DNA of 64,000 bases from Scilla litardierei (GCA_030789695.1 CM061142.1:282660165-282724164); one strand, 5' to 3'. Counted from the first letter of the stretch, positions 1 to 11,540 are shown. Numbers and translations: made by a program. The notes: generated from the letters alone by a model not told the origin.

Positions 1-300
1 TTCCAATCGATCGGGTGACTTATCACCCGATCGGTTCACCTGTAACAGAATTTTCTAAGAGACGACCCGGACAGCTCAACCGACCGGTTCGTGGACCGTT
101 TGAATCCGACAGAGCTCTCGGCCAAATGGAGCGTAATTCCAACCGATCGGGTGACTTATCACCCGATCGGTTCACCTGTAGCTGCAATTCCTCATTTGGC
201 GAACCGACTGAGCCACCCGCTCGCCTCAGCGCCCAGTTGAAGATTTTCGAAACTCTCACCCGATCGGTTGACTCATCAACCGATCGGCTGGCGGATTTTC
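1..300 (+). repeat. A-family palindrome cluster in the LTR
   Basis: There are repeated copies of the palindrome CACCCGATCGGGTGA and variants (ACCGATCGGTT, ACCGGTCG). Pairs near 8-33, 143-170 and 262-287 are arranged as CGATCG, 14 bp, CGATCG, a 20-bp centre spacing. The cluster lies just upstream of the TATA box, as a U3 control region would. Confidence 0.85.
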
Positions 301-341
301 TGCGGGTTTGGACCCGAACCATTAGGGTTTCGAAGTGAGGC

Positions 342-349
342 TATAAATA
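342..349 (+). promoter_or_regulatory. LTR TATA box of A0
   Basis: TATAAATA lies about 55 bp downstream of the last palindrome. Equivalent boxes occur in A1 (7772-7779, minus) and A2 (24880-24887), where the gap to the palindromes is about 10-12 bp. Confidence 0.65.
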
Positions 350-954
350 CACGAGGCTGGCCGACTTGATGATGTCTCCTCTAGTTTTTTTAGGGCTTTT
401 TCAGCCCCTTTGTTGGGAGGCTTAGGGTAGATTAGATTAGGTCTTTGCTCAATAAATCTTGTACCGGATTGTTGGATTCGAATCACGATAAGTATTTTTC
501 TTCTCTCATTTTCTGTTGTATTGTGTTGTTTTCATTTTGCTCAATGGTGAATGTTTGTATGTTATTTGTTTTGTTTGTCTTTATGTTTCTCACCATGGAG
601 TAGTGTTGATGAACCCTAATACGGGTTAGGGTAGGATTGATGCTTGGGTTGTTTCATTTGACTTGGTTGCATGGCATGTGTTCGATGAAATGTGTCAATG
701 GGGATTTCTAGCAATCTGGGTCCAATTCATTCGGCAACACACTAGTTGTGTTGGGGGTTAGGGTCCGGTGCTTGTCCAGTCAAGATCCGCTTCGATGTAT
801 TGCTAGAAATCGCATTTGACCTATTTGGCCATTAGGGTTACGCTGGGGCGTTTCATTGTCATTGGCGGGAAAAAGACCGCCTCTGACCGTCGGGCCAAGG
901 GGGAATAAACTTGGCGGTTGACTCCCTAGCCATAACTCACGCCCCTAGCGTTGA

Positions 955-1180
955 CATCGAGTCCTTGCGCGTGGGAACGGCTTGGACGAAATGTTGGGAG
1001 ATCTCATTGTGGCCTTAATGCTCCCGGTTGCGGAAGGTGTTAATGGACATGGGAATGCCCACCGTCCGGAACCGGGTAGGCCTAGCGTGCTTGGCACCGA
1101 CCGGAATATCGGGCCATGGACGCTAGGTATCACCTTTTGGGGCAATGTCTCACACTGGGTCAAGTCAAATGCCAAGTGTC
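955..1180 (+). other. Structured leader region of the A-family LTR
   Basis: Inverted repeats flank conserved sequence. Arms CCCGGTTGCGGA (1023-1034) and TCCGGAACCGGG (1065-1076) pair at 11 of 12 positions. CCTAGCGT (1081-1088) pairs perfectly with ACGCTAGG (1120-1127). In A1 and A2 the same places carry different arm sequences that still pair, while the enclosed sequence is conserved. The region is 600-800 nt past the TATA box, so it is probably transcribed. Confidence 0.6.
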
Positions 1181-1410
1181 ATGAGTGCTCTAGCCCGTGT
1201 TAGCGGGGATTCATTTTGTGTCATTTTCATTTCTTTCTTTTATTTCTACACTTCACCCATATCATCCGCGTAGCTAGCACATAACCTAGGCGAGGCTAGT
1301 AGCCATTCAAGCCATCCACCTCCCTGAGTTCGATAAACCCGCACCCTACACTAACCATGCACTTGCTGTAAAACGACACCGCGCCCAAACCGTAAACGGG
1401 GCGCCGGTCA

Positions 1411-2480
1411 GCTATACACATGTGTACTCTCCCAAGTGGGAGAACGGTACACGTCGAGGGGATTTGCACCAAGTAAAACAAAAAAGAAGTCGGAATCTAA
1501 ACACTTGGACAAAGGAAACTATTCTCGCTAAATAGAGCATGGGCTAAATGGGTTATCCTAGTCCTTAATTGTGGAATCCCGACACATGCGAAATGAAGCG
1601 TACGATATATATAGCATGCATACAGAAACAGGCAAGAGAAGCAAATACCGCATTATTCATATCGACTCGTTATAATCTAGGGGTCATTCCTGGACAGGTA
1701 TATAAAGTAAATCACAATGTAGAAGCACACCACACGGCTAGGCACGACACACGACTCACAAAAAGCTAAGTGGACCCACGATGCGTGAAATGCAGGGGAC
1801 TCGATATCCTAGGGTTAGTGAGTGTGATTATCGATGCTATGTTAGGTGTGTGTGATTTTGTGGCAATTCATCATAGGGTTCATCTCTAGGAGAAAGAGAG
1901 AAAAAGAAGAAAAGAAAAATTAAAAACACGATGAAAACGACACAAAAACGAAAAAGAAAGACTCAAATGACGCACAAAGTGCTACTCCCCCAAGCTGAAG
2001 CTTGCATTGCCCTCAATGCAATAAGAGTGAGTACGGGAGGGCAATGAAACTGGGGGGGAATACGCACCGACACAAAAAGAAATTAAAAACACAGATACGA
2101 ACTTAAAATAAAGAAAAAAAATCAAACCACACGACACGAAAATAGAAAAAGAAAGAAGGAAAATGAACAAACTAGACGACACGACACGACACGATTAAAC
2201 CACACGACACGACACGACAAAAAGTAAAACAAGCACGCACACACAAAGAAAATGAAACACGACAACACAGCAAAACAGACTTCCCCCAAGCTAGACGTGA
2301 CAATGCTAGCAATGAAATATGAATGTGAAAGTGCAGAAATATGCAAGGGGGATGTCAGAAAAAACAGAGAGAAAGAAATAGAAATAAAAAGGAAGTGATG
2401 CGACACGTGAATGGGTCCTCCCCCTGACAGTGACAAAGCAGGGCCCCGCAAAGACAGATGGGCACAAACATAGGGGGATA
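1411..2480 (-). other. A1 3' non-coding region with polypurine-like tracts and a hairpin
   Basis: No gene is seen; the minus-strand ORFs are low-complexity T/C-rich sequence. Polypurine-like tracts of the form AGCTTGGGGGA lie on the minus strand near 1985-1996 and 2281-2293. A perfect 8-bp stem with a 4-nt loop (TTGCATTG CCCT CAATGCAA) is at 2002-2021. The same hairpin is at 30657-30676 in A2, with an imperfect counterpart at 42140-42159 in B1. Confidence 0.6.
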
Positions 2481-2521
2481 AAAGCGGGAAGGGAAAAATC
2501 AAGCAGGGGCGCCACCCTCTG

Positions 2522-2900
2522 GGGGTGGTGATCGGGGCCGGTGCTGGGGACCAGGAGTCGTGGGGGGTGGAATGTGGAGCTCGGAGACATCGGGTGGGTC
2601 TTCACGGATGTGGCGAATGAAACTTTGAAGGAAGGGGAGGTCTCGGTCGACGGACTCCTGAGTTACCCGACCGCTCTATCCAGCTAGGAGGATAATGGCC
2701 GTGAATCGGTCGGCTTTGTCGTCGTCTTGGAATTACATCCCGTATTCGGGATCGTCAACGTAAGGCGGGGGAGCGGTGAGTGGGGTGGTAGATGGATTGG
2801 TGGTGGTGGGTTGAGCGGGGGGTTGTGTGCGACGAGCACGACGGGTGGGCCTAGGGTTGGAAGAGCTGGCGTCGGTGGGCTTAACACGGCGGGGAGGCAT
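2522..2900 (-). pseudogene. ORF2 remnant of A1 (Athila-type second ORF, shortened)
   Basis: The frame opens with Met at 2900 and an N-terminus of Pro, Arg, Lys and Ser (MPPRRVKPTDASS), parallel to the starts of ORF2 in A2 (MPPRRAK) and B1 (MPPRTRP). The first frame stops at 2733. The rest, including a proline-rich tail, continues in another frame to about 2522, so it is frameshifted. It lacks the central region present in the long B1 copy. Function unknown; in full elements this position holds the Athila ORF-1-like protein. Confidence 0.55.
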
Positions 2901-3321
2901 TGTGCGGGAGTCGTGTGTGTGCGTGAGTATGCAAAATACAATGAATAAACACAAACATGACCAACGAGCAAATGGAGTATTTGGGGCAAAATTAAAATTG
3001 AGCTAAGGAGCGAGTTTACACAAATGACATGAAGATCGTTTCTCGTAGACGCCCCGATGCTACTCGATAGGAGCACGTTGTGAAGCCGCGGCAATTTCTT
3101 CAGCAAGTTTCGAAATTTGGGGAGGATTGATGAAAGTTAGGGTTTTGTGTGCGGGTGGAATCGAGGAGAATGGAGATAAATCGATGGAGAGATGGATAGG
3201 GAGATGGGGGGTCGATTGGGGTTGATTTAGGGGAAGAACGAGGTCAGGCGCAAGAGGAGGAGGCGAAACGTCGGTCTGGGATTCGAAAATGGCGAGGGCG
3301 GAACGAACGGGCAGCGACGGC

Positions 3322-3329
3322 TATTTATA
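3322..3329 (-). promoter_or_regulatory. Internal TATA box upstream of ORF2 in A1
   Basis: TATAAATA on the minus strand, about 12 bp from a cluster of the same palindromes that stand upstream of the LTR TATA box. Matching internal TATA boxes exist in A2 (29347-29354) and B1 (39240-39247), so this is a shared design feature. Confidence 0.6.
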
Positions 3330-3339
3330 GGGATTTAAG

Positions 3340-3670
3340 TCGACCCGGTCGGGTGAGTTATCACCCGACTGGTTGACTTCGTGGTCGAAAATTTTGGCCG
3401 AAGAAACGCTATAGGTGACCCGATCGGTTCGCTGCACCATACATTTTTCCGAGAACTCAGAGTTTCTCACCCGGTCCCTCAACCGGTCTCGCATTTTTGT
3501 CACCCGGTCGGTTGACAAATTCTGAAATTTTCCCGAGAGTTTCCCCAGGTCACCCGGTCTGTTCACCCGGTCTGTTCTTTCTCCACCTGGTCGGTTCATT
3601 TGGTGACAGACACGGCTGTTAGCTGATACATCCCAACCGATCGGGTGAGTTATTACCCGGTCGGTTGGGG
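3340..3670 (-). repeat. Internal palindrome cluster of A1
   Basis: Degenerate copies of CACCCGATCGGGTGA and ACCGGTCGGTT lie between gag-protease and ORF2, ending about 12 bp from the internal TATA box. Same motif family as the LTR clusters. Confidence 0.8.
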
Positions 3671-3864
3671 CCTTGTTTTCTGCTAAAACCCAAAAATCGC
3701 CTAAGTTTCACGACGGAAGTTGTTGCGGCTGGATTTATTTATAAAAATAGATAAAATAAAGTAGAAAAAGTCCTAAAAAGCAGAAGTAAAAGTTCAGAGC
3801 ATGGGTTGCCTCCCATGAAGCGCTTTTGTTTAACGTCGTTTAGCTCGACGCCCGTTGATGATGT

Positions 3865-6598
3865 TCATGGTGGGCGATACGGGTGATGCCCAAAATCCGG
3901 CATCTCTTCAGCTCCAGATGTTGTGGCTATTGGTGTAGTCGACGGCTGTAAAAAGATTTGCTCCACTACCCTCCCCTTGTCGATAGGATCCGGGGGCTTC
4001 TCCCTCAAATTGGCGTCCACCGCCATCTTTCGGGATCCGGACCTCATCGCCGGTGAGGTCCATGGGCTCTTTCCCTTTTCTCCTCGTGGGAGGAGACTTA
4101 GGAAATCTGGGAGGGATCACATGTGGCACGACCGCCTCATTAGCAACTTCAATCTTTGGGGAGCCAACTTGCTCTCCAAGGTCCCCCAAGCTATCGGGGG
4201 GATTCCTCGAGAGCACTTCCCAGGCACTTGTTTCAACAGCTCTATCTTCTTCATTCTCCAGCATATTGATAATAGGATCATCCGGGGGATTTGGATGCTT
4301 CATCGACAAGCCTAAGTCAAATTCGACTCTTTCTTGGCACACATTGAGGGAAAGCTTCACATTCTTCACGTCTATCAACACTCCGGCGGTTGCCATAAAG
4401 GGTCGTCCAAGAATAATTGGTGTATGCTTGTCTTCCGGCATGTCCATCACCACAAAATCAACCGGTACATGTACTCCTTTCACATCGACGGAGAGGTCGT
4501 CCACTACTCCCACCGGATACTTGACCGAACGGTCAGCAAGTTGCAATGTCATGTCGGTGGGCTCTAAGTCTCCCATCCCTATTCTCTTGTACAACGATAT
4601 GGGCATTAAGCTGATGCTCGCTCCTAGATCGACGAGCGCCCTCTGGATTTGCACTTCCCCAATAGAGCAAGGTATGGAGAAACTTCCGGGGTCCTTGAGC
4701 TTGGGCGGATTTGCGTGCTGAATGAGTGCACTGCACTCCGCCGTTAACACGACCTTCTCTTTTCTAGATCCCCGTGTCACCAAGTCTTTCAAGAATTTTG
4801 CATAGGAGGGGATCGTCTCTATAGCTTCTAGGAAGGGGATTTGAAGGCTCATATCTTTCACCATGGCAAAGAATTTGCCATACTTCTCATCGATTTTGGC
4901 CTTGGCAAGCCGTTGTGAGAAAGGCACAACGGGCTTGAACACCCTTAGGTTCCCTTCCTCATCCGTCTTCTTCTCCTCTCTATGAACTCCCTCCGGAGTA
5001 GTTGGCTTTGGCGACGAAGCACCGTCGTCATTTAATTTCTCAGTTGGTCGTTCCACGACCAACAGTGCTTCCGGTCCTTTGGGGGGCTCTCTCGTAGGTA
5101 TTTGCGTTCCGCTCCTCAAGACGATGGCGGACACATTCTCATGCTCATGTGTGAGCGCCAAGGTCTGATTTACCCCCCTCGGGTTCACCTCAGGCTGTGG
5201 CGGTAAAAGATTCTGCGGTCTCTGAAGGTTAGCCACTTGCAACCCCAGCTGGGTCACCTGATCAGTGAGGACTCTTTGTCCCATCTCCAGCTTCAGATTT
5301 ATTTTCTCCTGATTGGCGATGTATTGAGTCAGGAGGGACTCAACTGGAGAAATGGCCCTCTGCTGGCCGTATTGCTGCTGGGTGGGCTGCTGATTCCTAG
5401 GAGCATACTGTTGATACTGGGGCAGAGGTTGTTGCTGCTGAAATTGTTGCTGCTAAAACTGCTGATGGGGCCTAGTCGGCTGATAAATCTGCTGTTGTTG
5501 CTGAGCCGGCTGTTGGTAAGGCGCCCGGTAACTAAGGTTCGGATGATTCCGGTTGTTGGGAGAGTAGGCCGGGTTTGAGTTGGTTCGTGGTGGAAACGGC
5601 GCATTCCCCGTAGGATTGTAAAACAATGTGCTCACCTGATCCAACGGTGGTGAGATGTCACCACCGTCGAACTCTCCAAAAACTTCGGATTCCACCGCAG
5701 CAATCTGTTGTGTACCGGCGCCACCAGCGCCTACCATCAATGCGGAGATCTGGGTTGACAGCAAGTCAAACTTGCTTGACAATTTATCGACGTCTTCCAC
5801 TCTATGGATGCCCCCAGATCTTGGTGTTGCCCTCTCGTCACACCACCGTTCATTGTTGGATGCCATATGTTCAAGAATCTGCCCGGCATCTTCTTCGCTT
5901 CTCGACATGAAGGACCCTCCAGCCGAGGCGTCCATGGAAGATTTTAAATCGTCCCTCAACCCATTATAAAACAGATTTATAATCTGCCACTTGGGGAGCT
6001 CATGGTGGGGACATCTTCTCTGCATCTCCTTGTATCTTGTCCAAGCCTCATGCAAGGACTCGTGGCTGGCCTGGGAGAAGGAGGAGATCTCACTCCTCAG
6101 CTTCATGGTCTTCCCCGGGGGAAAGAACTTCGTCAGGAAAGCATTTGAGAGCTTCTCCCAGGTGTTGAACATATTCGGGTCTTTCCCCCTAAGCCACAGC
6201 TTGGCTTTATCTCGCAAGGAGAAGGGGAACAGCTTCAGTCGGATCGCCTCAGTTGTGACACCGTTAATCCGGAAGGTGTCACATTTCTCCAAGAAGGAGT
6301 CTAGATGCTTGATCGGGCTCTCCATGGGTGCACCCGAAAACTGATCCTGCTGGATCCACGTCACCAAAGATGGCTTAAGCTCGAAGCTTTGGGCCGTAAT
6401 AGCTGGAGGATGGATGGCGGAGGTGGACTCGATGGAAGGCATCGAGTACTCCAACAAGGACTTGTGAGGCGGTGTGTTCTCCCACATGGCTTCATGATCC
6501 TCTCTTCTTCGCTTCTCGGCGGCCAAACGCCTTAGAGTGGCGTTTATCTCTGGATCAACGGGGATCAAGTCGTCGAGACTTCTTGAACTCCTGCGCAT
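3865..6598 (-). pseudogene. gag-protease polyprotein of A1, broken
   Basis: The protein would form the capsid and carry an aspartic protease to process it. The start Met is at 6598 (MRRSSRSLDDL). A Ty3-type gag domain spans roughly residues 60-230 (W-x-QQDQFSGAP, KLWLRGKD, SLHEAWTRYKEMQRRCP). A Gln/Pro-rich linker follows, then the protease with the active-site motif VDLGAS near 4636-4620. I see no CCHC zinc knuckle. An in-frame TAG at 5455-5453 replaces the CAG (Gln) seen in A2. A 2-nt deletion relative to A2 near 4040 shifts the frame, so translation would end at 3908, while the ancestral C-terminus (ending HHPYRPP) is readable to 3865 in another frame. A2 and B1 carry homologues. The DLGAS context and tRNA-Asp priming point to the Athila lineage. 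Confidence 0.85.
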
Positions 6599-6779
6599 GA
6601 AAAACAACAAACACCCGTGAAGCGACATGTGGGAAAGAAACAGATAAGATAAGAAATAAAAATAAAAATAAAAAATAAGAAAATAAAAAGGAAAAAGAAG
6701 AATGCGATAATTATCGCGAGGTAGGGATGAGAGCTAGACACTAGGGTTCATGAGATCCAAAAATAACAAGCACGTTGCC

Positions 6780-6797
6780 TCCCCGGCAACGGCTCCA
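6780..6797 (-). promoter_or_regulatory. Primer binding site, tRNA-Asp type (A1)
   Basis: Minus-strand TGGAGCCGTTGCCGGGGA matches TGGCGCCGTTGCCGGGGA, the complement of the plant tRNA-Asp 3' end, with one mismatch. It begins 6 nt inside the 5' LTR. Confidence 0.85.
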
Positions 6798-6803
6798 TAA
6801 ACT

Positions 6804-8430
6804 TGACCGGTGCCCCGCCGGGCGCGGCTCTTGCGCGCCGGATGTGTGCAATGATGCGAACGGGGGCGTGGGAAATCTAAATATTTGTAACCACAAGCGC
6901 ACGGTGTTGTAGTGTGGCTTGGGGGTCGAACACAGGGAGGCGAGGATGTGCTTGTGTCAAAGAGGATCAAAGTCACCACATGGGCGAGCTAGCCCAGATC
7001 GATTGATGGGTTGTCACGGTAAAGAAATGCAAGGTGTAGACAATATGAAGGAAAACCCCGGGACTTTGGTTTCGACCCCAACGAGCGACTCTCGTCGATA
7101 CGGCCTACGGGTAGGATGGCGATCGGAATTAGGGTCTAATGGTGAGACGTTGCCTCTGAAAGTGGTACCGGCATCCCATGGGCCCGATATTCCGGTCGGT
7201 GCCCAGGATGATACGCCAGACTTCCCGGGTTCGATCAGTGGGCAATCCCGTGTCCATTAACACTGATCGACTCCGGGAGCACTAAGCACGCAACGATAAC
7301 TCCCAACGTCTCATCCTACCGCTCCCGTGCGCTAGGATTCGGCATCTACGCTAAGGGCGTGAGCTATGGCTAGGGAGTCAACCGCCAAGTTTATTCCCCC
7401 TTGGCCCAATGGTCAAAGGCGGTCTTTTTCCCGCCGATGACAATAAAACACCCCGCGTAACCGTTAGATTCCTAATCCCTATCGATTTCCTAACCCTATG
7501 GACGCATCGGGAAGAGCCCCCGAAGGGGTTTCTCCCAAAATCCCAGATTTGGGAACTACTCACAAATATTCATTAAAAAGCGATCTAAACGAAAATGAAC
7601 CGTTAAAATCATAATCAGACAATAGAAATGCAATGGTAGTAAAGCAATTAAGATAATACTAAAGTTTTACAAAGATCCAAAAACTTACAAAAACTGGACA
7701 ATTACAGCCGTCACAAAATGAAGAAAACAGTAAAAAATAACCAACTCCCGAATCTGGGAAACCTAGGGTTCTATTTATAGAAAACGACATCACTCGATCG
7801 GTTGACAAGTCAACCGGTCGGGTGAGCCGCTTCACAAAATTACAGCGCAAAGCGGGGTTTCACCCGGTCAGTATGAACCGGTCGGTTGGAACTTGGTGCG
7901 GTCGGTTGGATCTTGGCGCCGACCGGTTGGATCTTGGTGCGGACCGGGTGAAGAGACCGGTTGGATCTTCGAGTTTGGGCTGTTGAAATTCGGCTACAGG
8001 TGAACCGATCGGGTGAAGGTCACCCAATCGGTTGGCAATCAGCTTCGAATTTCCAGAGACTTTGAGCTTTTGACCCGGTAACTGAACCGACCGGGTGACT
8101 TCTCGTGAGCTCCAAGCTACGCCCGGGTGGTGCACGAGTGCATCACCCGATCGGTTGGTGATGACCAATCGACCGGGTGAGGGGCTGAAAGATGCAATCG
8201 TTTGACCCCCTGGATCACGCGTGACTCCTCCCGTTGCTCCGGGGACACATGATATCATCGTTTTATGCCCCAAATGCCAGCAAACTCCTGCAAAACACGA
8301 AAAACACGGAAAAGTGAAAGAAAACAAGAAAACACAAGAAAACACGAGAAAACGAATAAAAGACGGCGGTAAAATACGAAAAAACACGGAAGAAAACGTG
8401 CGTAAATATATGAAATATAAACGCACGTCA
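6804..8430 (-). mobile_element. 5' LTR of A1
   Basis: 1627 bp, TG...CA ends on the minus strand (starts TGACGTGCGTTT at 8430). It contains palindromes (7790-8170), including direct repeats of about 21 bp near 7880-7970, a TATA box (7772-7779) and the structured leader. In the leader, ATCCTA/TAGGAT closes a 14-nt loop GCGCACGGGAGCGG, GAGACGTTG and CAACGTCTC form an outer stem, and long arms around GATCAGT/ACTGATC pair. Confidence 0.85.
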
Positions 8431-10081
8431 ATGCATTAGCTTTTACAAAGCCAAGGCCAACACGATGTGTGGCCGGAAATTGATTTGCAAGCAAATCATC
8501 CAATTGTCCTTGTCCCTTATTGAATCTCTCAATACGGGAGGACATGAGCTCATATTTCTCCTTTAAAGAAGAAATGTTGGTATCCAAGGTGGACACCCGT
8601 GCTTTGAGCTCGTGCACTTGGGTTTTAAGATAATCATTCTCTAATCCCAATTGTGTGTGGCGTGTAACTAGATCACTATTATCCATGGGATGTGTTTGAT
8701 CTAGTTGAGATTTGAGGGAATTCACCTCATTTCTCAATGTGACATTTTGAGAAGCTAAGTTTGCTTTCTCAAGGGTTAAAGTATCAACAATGGTGTCATT
8801 GTTGATAATGCATGGAATGGATGACTTGCTAACATTTGATTTCTTTAAGCTAGAGTATCTAAGCATTAAAGATTGGTATTTAGCAAATAGTTCTTCATTA
8901 GCTATGTGAAGTTCATCCATTGTTACCTCGGTGTTATCCGTATCGGAATCACTCTCATCCGAGAGTGGGTCTTCAAGTGCCATGAAGCACATGTGGGCGC
9001 TCTCATCCTTCTCATCATCGGAATCGCTTGATGAGTCATCACTTGAGTCATCAAAGGTACCGACGAGTCCTTTCTTCTTGTCTTTCTTGTTCTTGTTGGA
9101 CTTGTGGTACTTTGGTGCCTTCCACTTTTCTTTGTTGTTTAGCATCGGGCAATCCCTCTTGATGTGCCCTGGCTTATTACACTTATAACAAAGAGAGGAA
9201 GTAGCATTAGTAGATTCAAAACGTTTGTTGGAGGGAAATTTACCTTTGCGGAAGAAGCGTTGGAACTTCTTCGCCATTTTGGCCATTTCACCCAAATCCA
9301 TCTCGTTCTCGGATTCATCACTTTCGGAGGATGACGAATTGGCATTGAACGCCAAAGCTTTCTTCTTGGCCTCCGAGGGATTCATCATGGCTCAAATCTT
9401 CAATCGGTTATCACGTCTTACTTCGTAAGACATAAGAGTCCCGATGAGATTCACCACGGTGTAGTTCTTCAAGTCATTGACCTCTTCAATGGCGATTGCT
9501 CGTCTTTTCCATTTGGAGGTCATCCCCATGATAATCTTCCTTACCTTTTTAGGTTCGGTGTAGATTTGGCCAAGGGCTTCCAATTCGTTTGTGATGTCGG
9601 TAAAGCGTCCATACATCGACGCAATGCTCTCATTTTCCTGCATGTGAAACAAGTCGAAGTTTTGCACGGCAACATATAACTTTGAAAGCTTTACCTTATT
9701 CGTTCCCTCGTGGGTAACGATGAGATGGTTCCAAATTTGATATGCACTCTTACATGTGCATATCTTGTTGAACTCATTCGGGTCCAACGCACAATGAAGA
9801 GCGTTCATTGCTTTAGCGTTGTTGACTTCGGCAGACTTTTCGGAAGTCGTCCATTTTTCGAAATCATCTTCGGAGGGCTCGACGTACTCCTTGTGGAGAT
9901 TTCTCCAAAGAGAAGCACTCCTAAGGAATGTCTCCATCCTACACTTCCAATAACCAAAGTTAGTACCATTGAAACGTGGAGGACGTACCGTAGATTGACC
10001 TTCGAAAAGTGTGGACGCTCCATCACGGTCGTGATTGTTGTACGTAGGCGACGGAGGAACGTTATTGTTGTTGGATGCCAT
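8431..10081 (-). pseudogene. gag of C1, stop-containing and truncated
   Basis: The capsid/nucleocapsid protein of a copia element. Start Met at 10081 (MASNNNNVPPSP). A UBN2-type gag domain follows (NGTNFGYWKCRMETFL near the start, then CKSAYQIWNHL and TNELEALGQ), a CCHC zinc knuckle (CYKCNKPGHIKRDCP, about 9150-9190), an acidic Ser/Asp stretch, and a heptad-like helical tail. An in-frame TGA lies at 9394-9392, just after the UBN2 domain. The frame ends where the A1 LTR begins. It is clearly related to the gag of element D (50259-48034), which shares the order of domains. Confidence 0.85.
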
Positions 10082-10095
10082 AGATAAAACCTTGT

Positions 10096-10107
10096 GCTCC
10101 GATACCA
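10096..10107 (-). promoter_or_regulatory. Primer binding site, tRNA-iMet type (C1)
   Basis: Minus-strand TGGTATCGGAGC differs at one base from the classic TGGTATCAGAGC. It lies 2 nt from the LTR end. Confidence 0.8.
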
Positions 10108-10345
10108 ATTGTAAGGACCCTGTCTATGGGGAAAACACTAGAAGGGGGGTTGAATAGTGTTTATGCAAATTTAAAAGGAATTTACGCCAAATAAAATGCA
10201 ATCCAACAAATAGTGCGGAATAGAAAACAACCCAAAGAGAAACACAAGCAAACACAGTTATGTTTCAAGGGTTCGGATTACCCAAGTCAACTCCCGACTT
10301 GTTCCCAGTAATCCTACGTCCCTACCACCCGGATACCACCGGATA

Positions 10346-10478
10346 CTCAAGTTAGAACCCTAACTTGAGGTTTCCTTAAAACCCACTTGTAGCAACTCTA
10401 CAAGTGTAATCAAATACAATCGATGTCCTTGACTCCCACAACCAGGGAGCAAGCAAAAACCACTCTCACAACTGAGAG
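10346..10478 (-). other. Stem-loop cluster in the C1 LTR leader
   Basis: Four clean inverted repeats: CTCAAGTTAG with CTAACTTGAG (10346-10369, 4-nt loop); CACTTGTAG with CTACAAGTG (10384-10406, 5-nt loop); CTCCC with GGGAG (10433-10449) and CTCTC with GAGAG (10463-10478). The last two have near-identical loops (ACAACCA, ACAACT) but different stems. The same hairpins occur in the D LTR and in the solo LTR. Confidence 0.7.
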
Positions 10479-10874
10479 CACAATTCAAATAAAGAAGTTA
10501 TGAAATCTGAAAGCAACACTTACAATCACCTATGCCTGGAAGTAGAACTTGAAGAAGAAGTGTGATGTGTGTTGAAGAACTCTCTTGGAAGAGAGGAGAA
10601 AATCCCTTTCTCTTGACTGCACCAAATGCCTAGAGGATCAATCTTTGGTTCTAGGTTGGAGAGCAAGAGAACAAGATTTGGAAAAACTTAGGGCTTTGGA
10701 TTTGAAAGCTTTGATCTTTGGAAATGAAAGCTTGAAGGATTTTGCAATGAATGAGTAACCTTCCAATGAAACACTAGAAGCTCTATTTATAGCTTTCTCA
10801 AATCCACAAAACAGTTTAGGCAAAAACCCCAATCGAAATCCGTGAGAAAAATCTCAACGGATATAATCTGAACT

Positions 10875-11540
10875 TGCGACAGGCGACTGTTGAACAAACC
10901 ACAGTCGACTGTTGCACAGTCAGCAAGGGTAGGTGAGAATTCATAACGGTAACTTACCACGTGGACAATCGACTGATGAAGCCAAGACAGTCGTCTGTAA
11001 AACCAACAGGCGACTGTACATTCTTCGACAGGCGACTGGCTGAGAGAAGAGTAAGTTAGATGAAATACTGGAAATCTCACAAGATACAGGACAGACGACT
11101 GATGCAAGGAACATAGTCGACTGTTAATCAAAACAAGCGACTGTATATCCTTAAACAGACGACTGTCACAGACAGGAGAAATTTCCAGAGAGCTGAGTCA
11201 AAGAATAGACTTACAGACAGGCGACTGTTGCAGCATAGACAGTCGACTGATCTAATAGACAGTCGACTGTATATACAGCATAAGTCGACTGGCCGTAGAA
11301 ATCGGATCAAACAGAGTTTGGGCAAGGAGAGATAGGCGACTGATGAACCATTCACAGTCGACTGTCGCTAAGACAGGCACCTGATAAACGTTCAACAGTA
11401 GCCTGTGTGAGATAATCAGAGAGGACCCAAAGACTGCATTGAAATAGTCTGTGCATAACAGGCGACTAAAGAACAAAACACAATCGACTGTTTTTGAGAC
11501 AGGCGACTGTAAACTGTTAAGCAGTCGGCTGTTATGAACA
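10875..11540 (-). repeat. C-family palindrome cluster (CAGTCGACTG)
   Basis: About twenty exact or degenerate copies of ACAGTCGACTGT, including the variant CAGGCGACTG, are present, many at about 21-22 bp centre spacing. The same motif recurs in the solo LTR (17360-17990) and in the C2 LTR (15190-15585, 20455-20570). Confidence 0.9.

Larger units (their letters stand above)
1..1410 (+). mobile_element. A0: 3' LTR (left end cut by window) of an Athila-like Ty3 element
   Basis: This is an LTR of the same family as 6804-8430 (minus) and 24252-25839 (plus): the blocks around 880-1180 match 25220-25560 closely. It ends in GGCGCCGGTCA at 1410, parallel to the A1 LTR end. Directly after it comes 3' non-coding sequence of element A1 in the opposite orientation, matching 31240-31337 in A2 reversed. 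It is therefore the right end of an element inserted into A1. The rest of A0 lies left of the window, so the TSD cannot be checked; the right-hand copy would be GCTAT (1411-1415). Confidence 0.8.
1411..8430 (-). mobile_element. A1: Athila-like gag-protease element, 5' part, minus strand
   Basis: Read right to left: 5' LTR (8430-6804), tRNA-Asp primer site (6797-6780), broken gag-protease (6598-3865), a palindrome cluster with an internal TATA box (about 3670-3322), an ORF2 remnant (2900-2522) and 3' non-coding sequence to 1411, where A0 interrupts it. The 3' LTR must lie left of the window. No reverse transcriptase or integrase is recognisable between protease and the 3' region. It sits inside the gag gene of element C1 at 8430/8431; the predicted TSD copy is ATGCA (8431-8435). 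Confidence 0.85.

Noticed and set aside
4053..4721. Long plus-strand ORFs opposite the A1 gag-protease (and similar shadows in A2, B1, D)
   Set aside because: They are antisense shadows of the gag-protease frames, without independent similarity.
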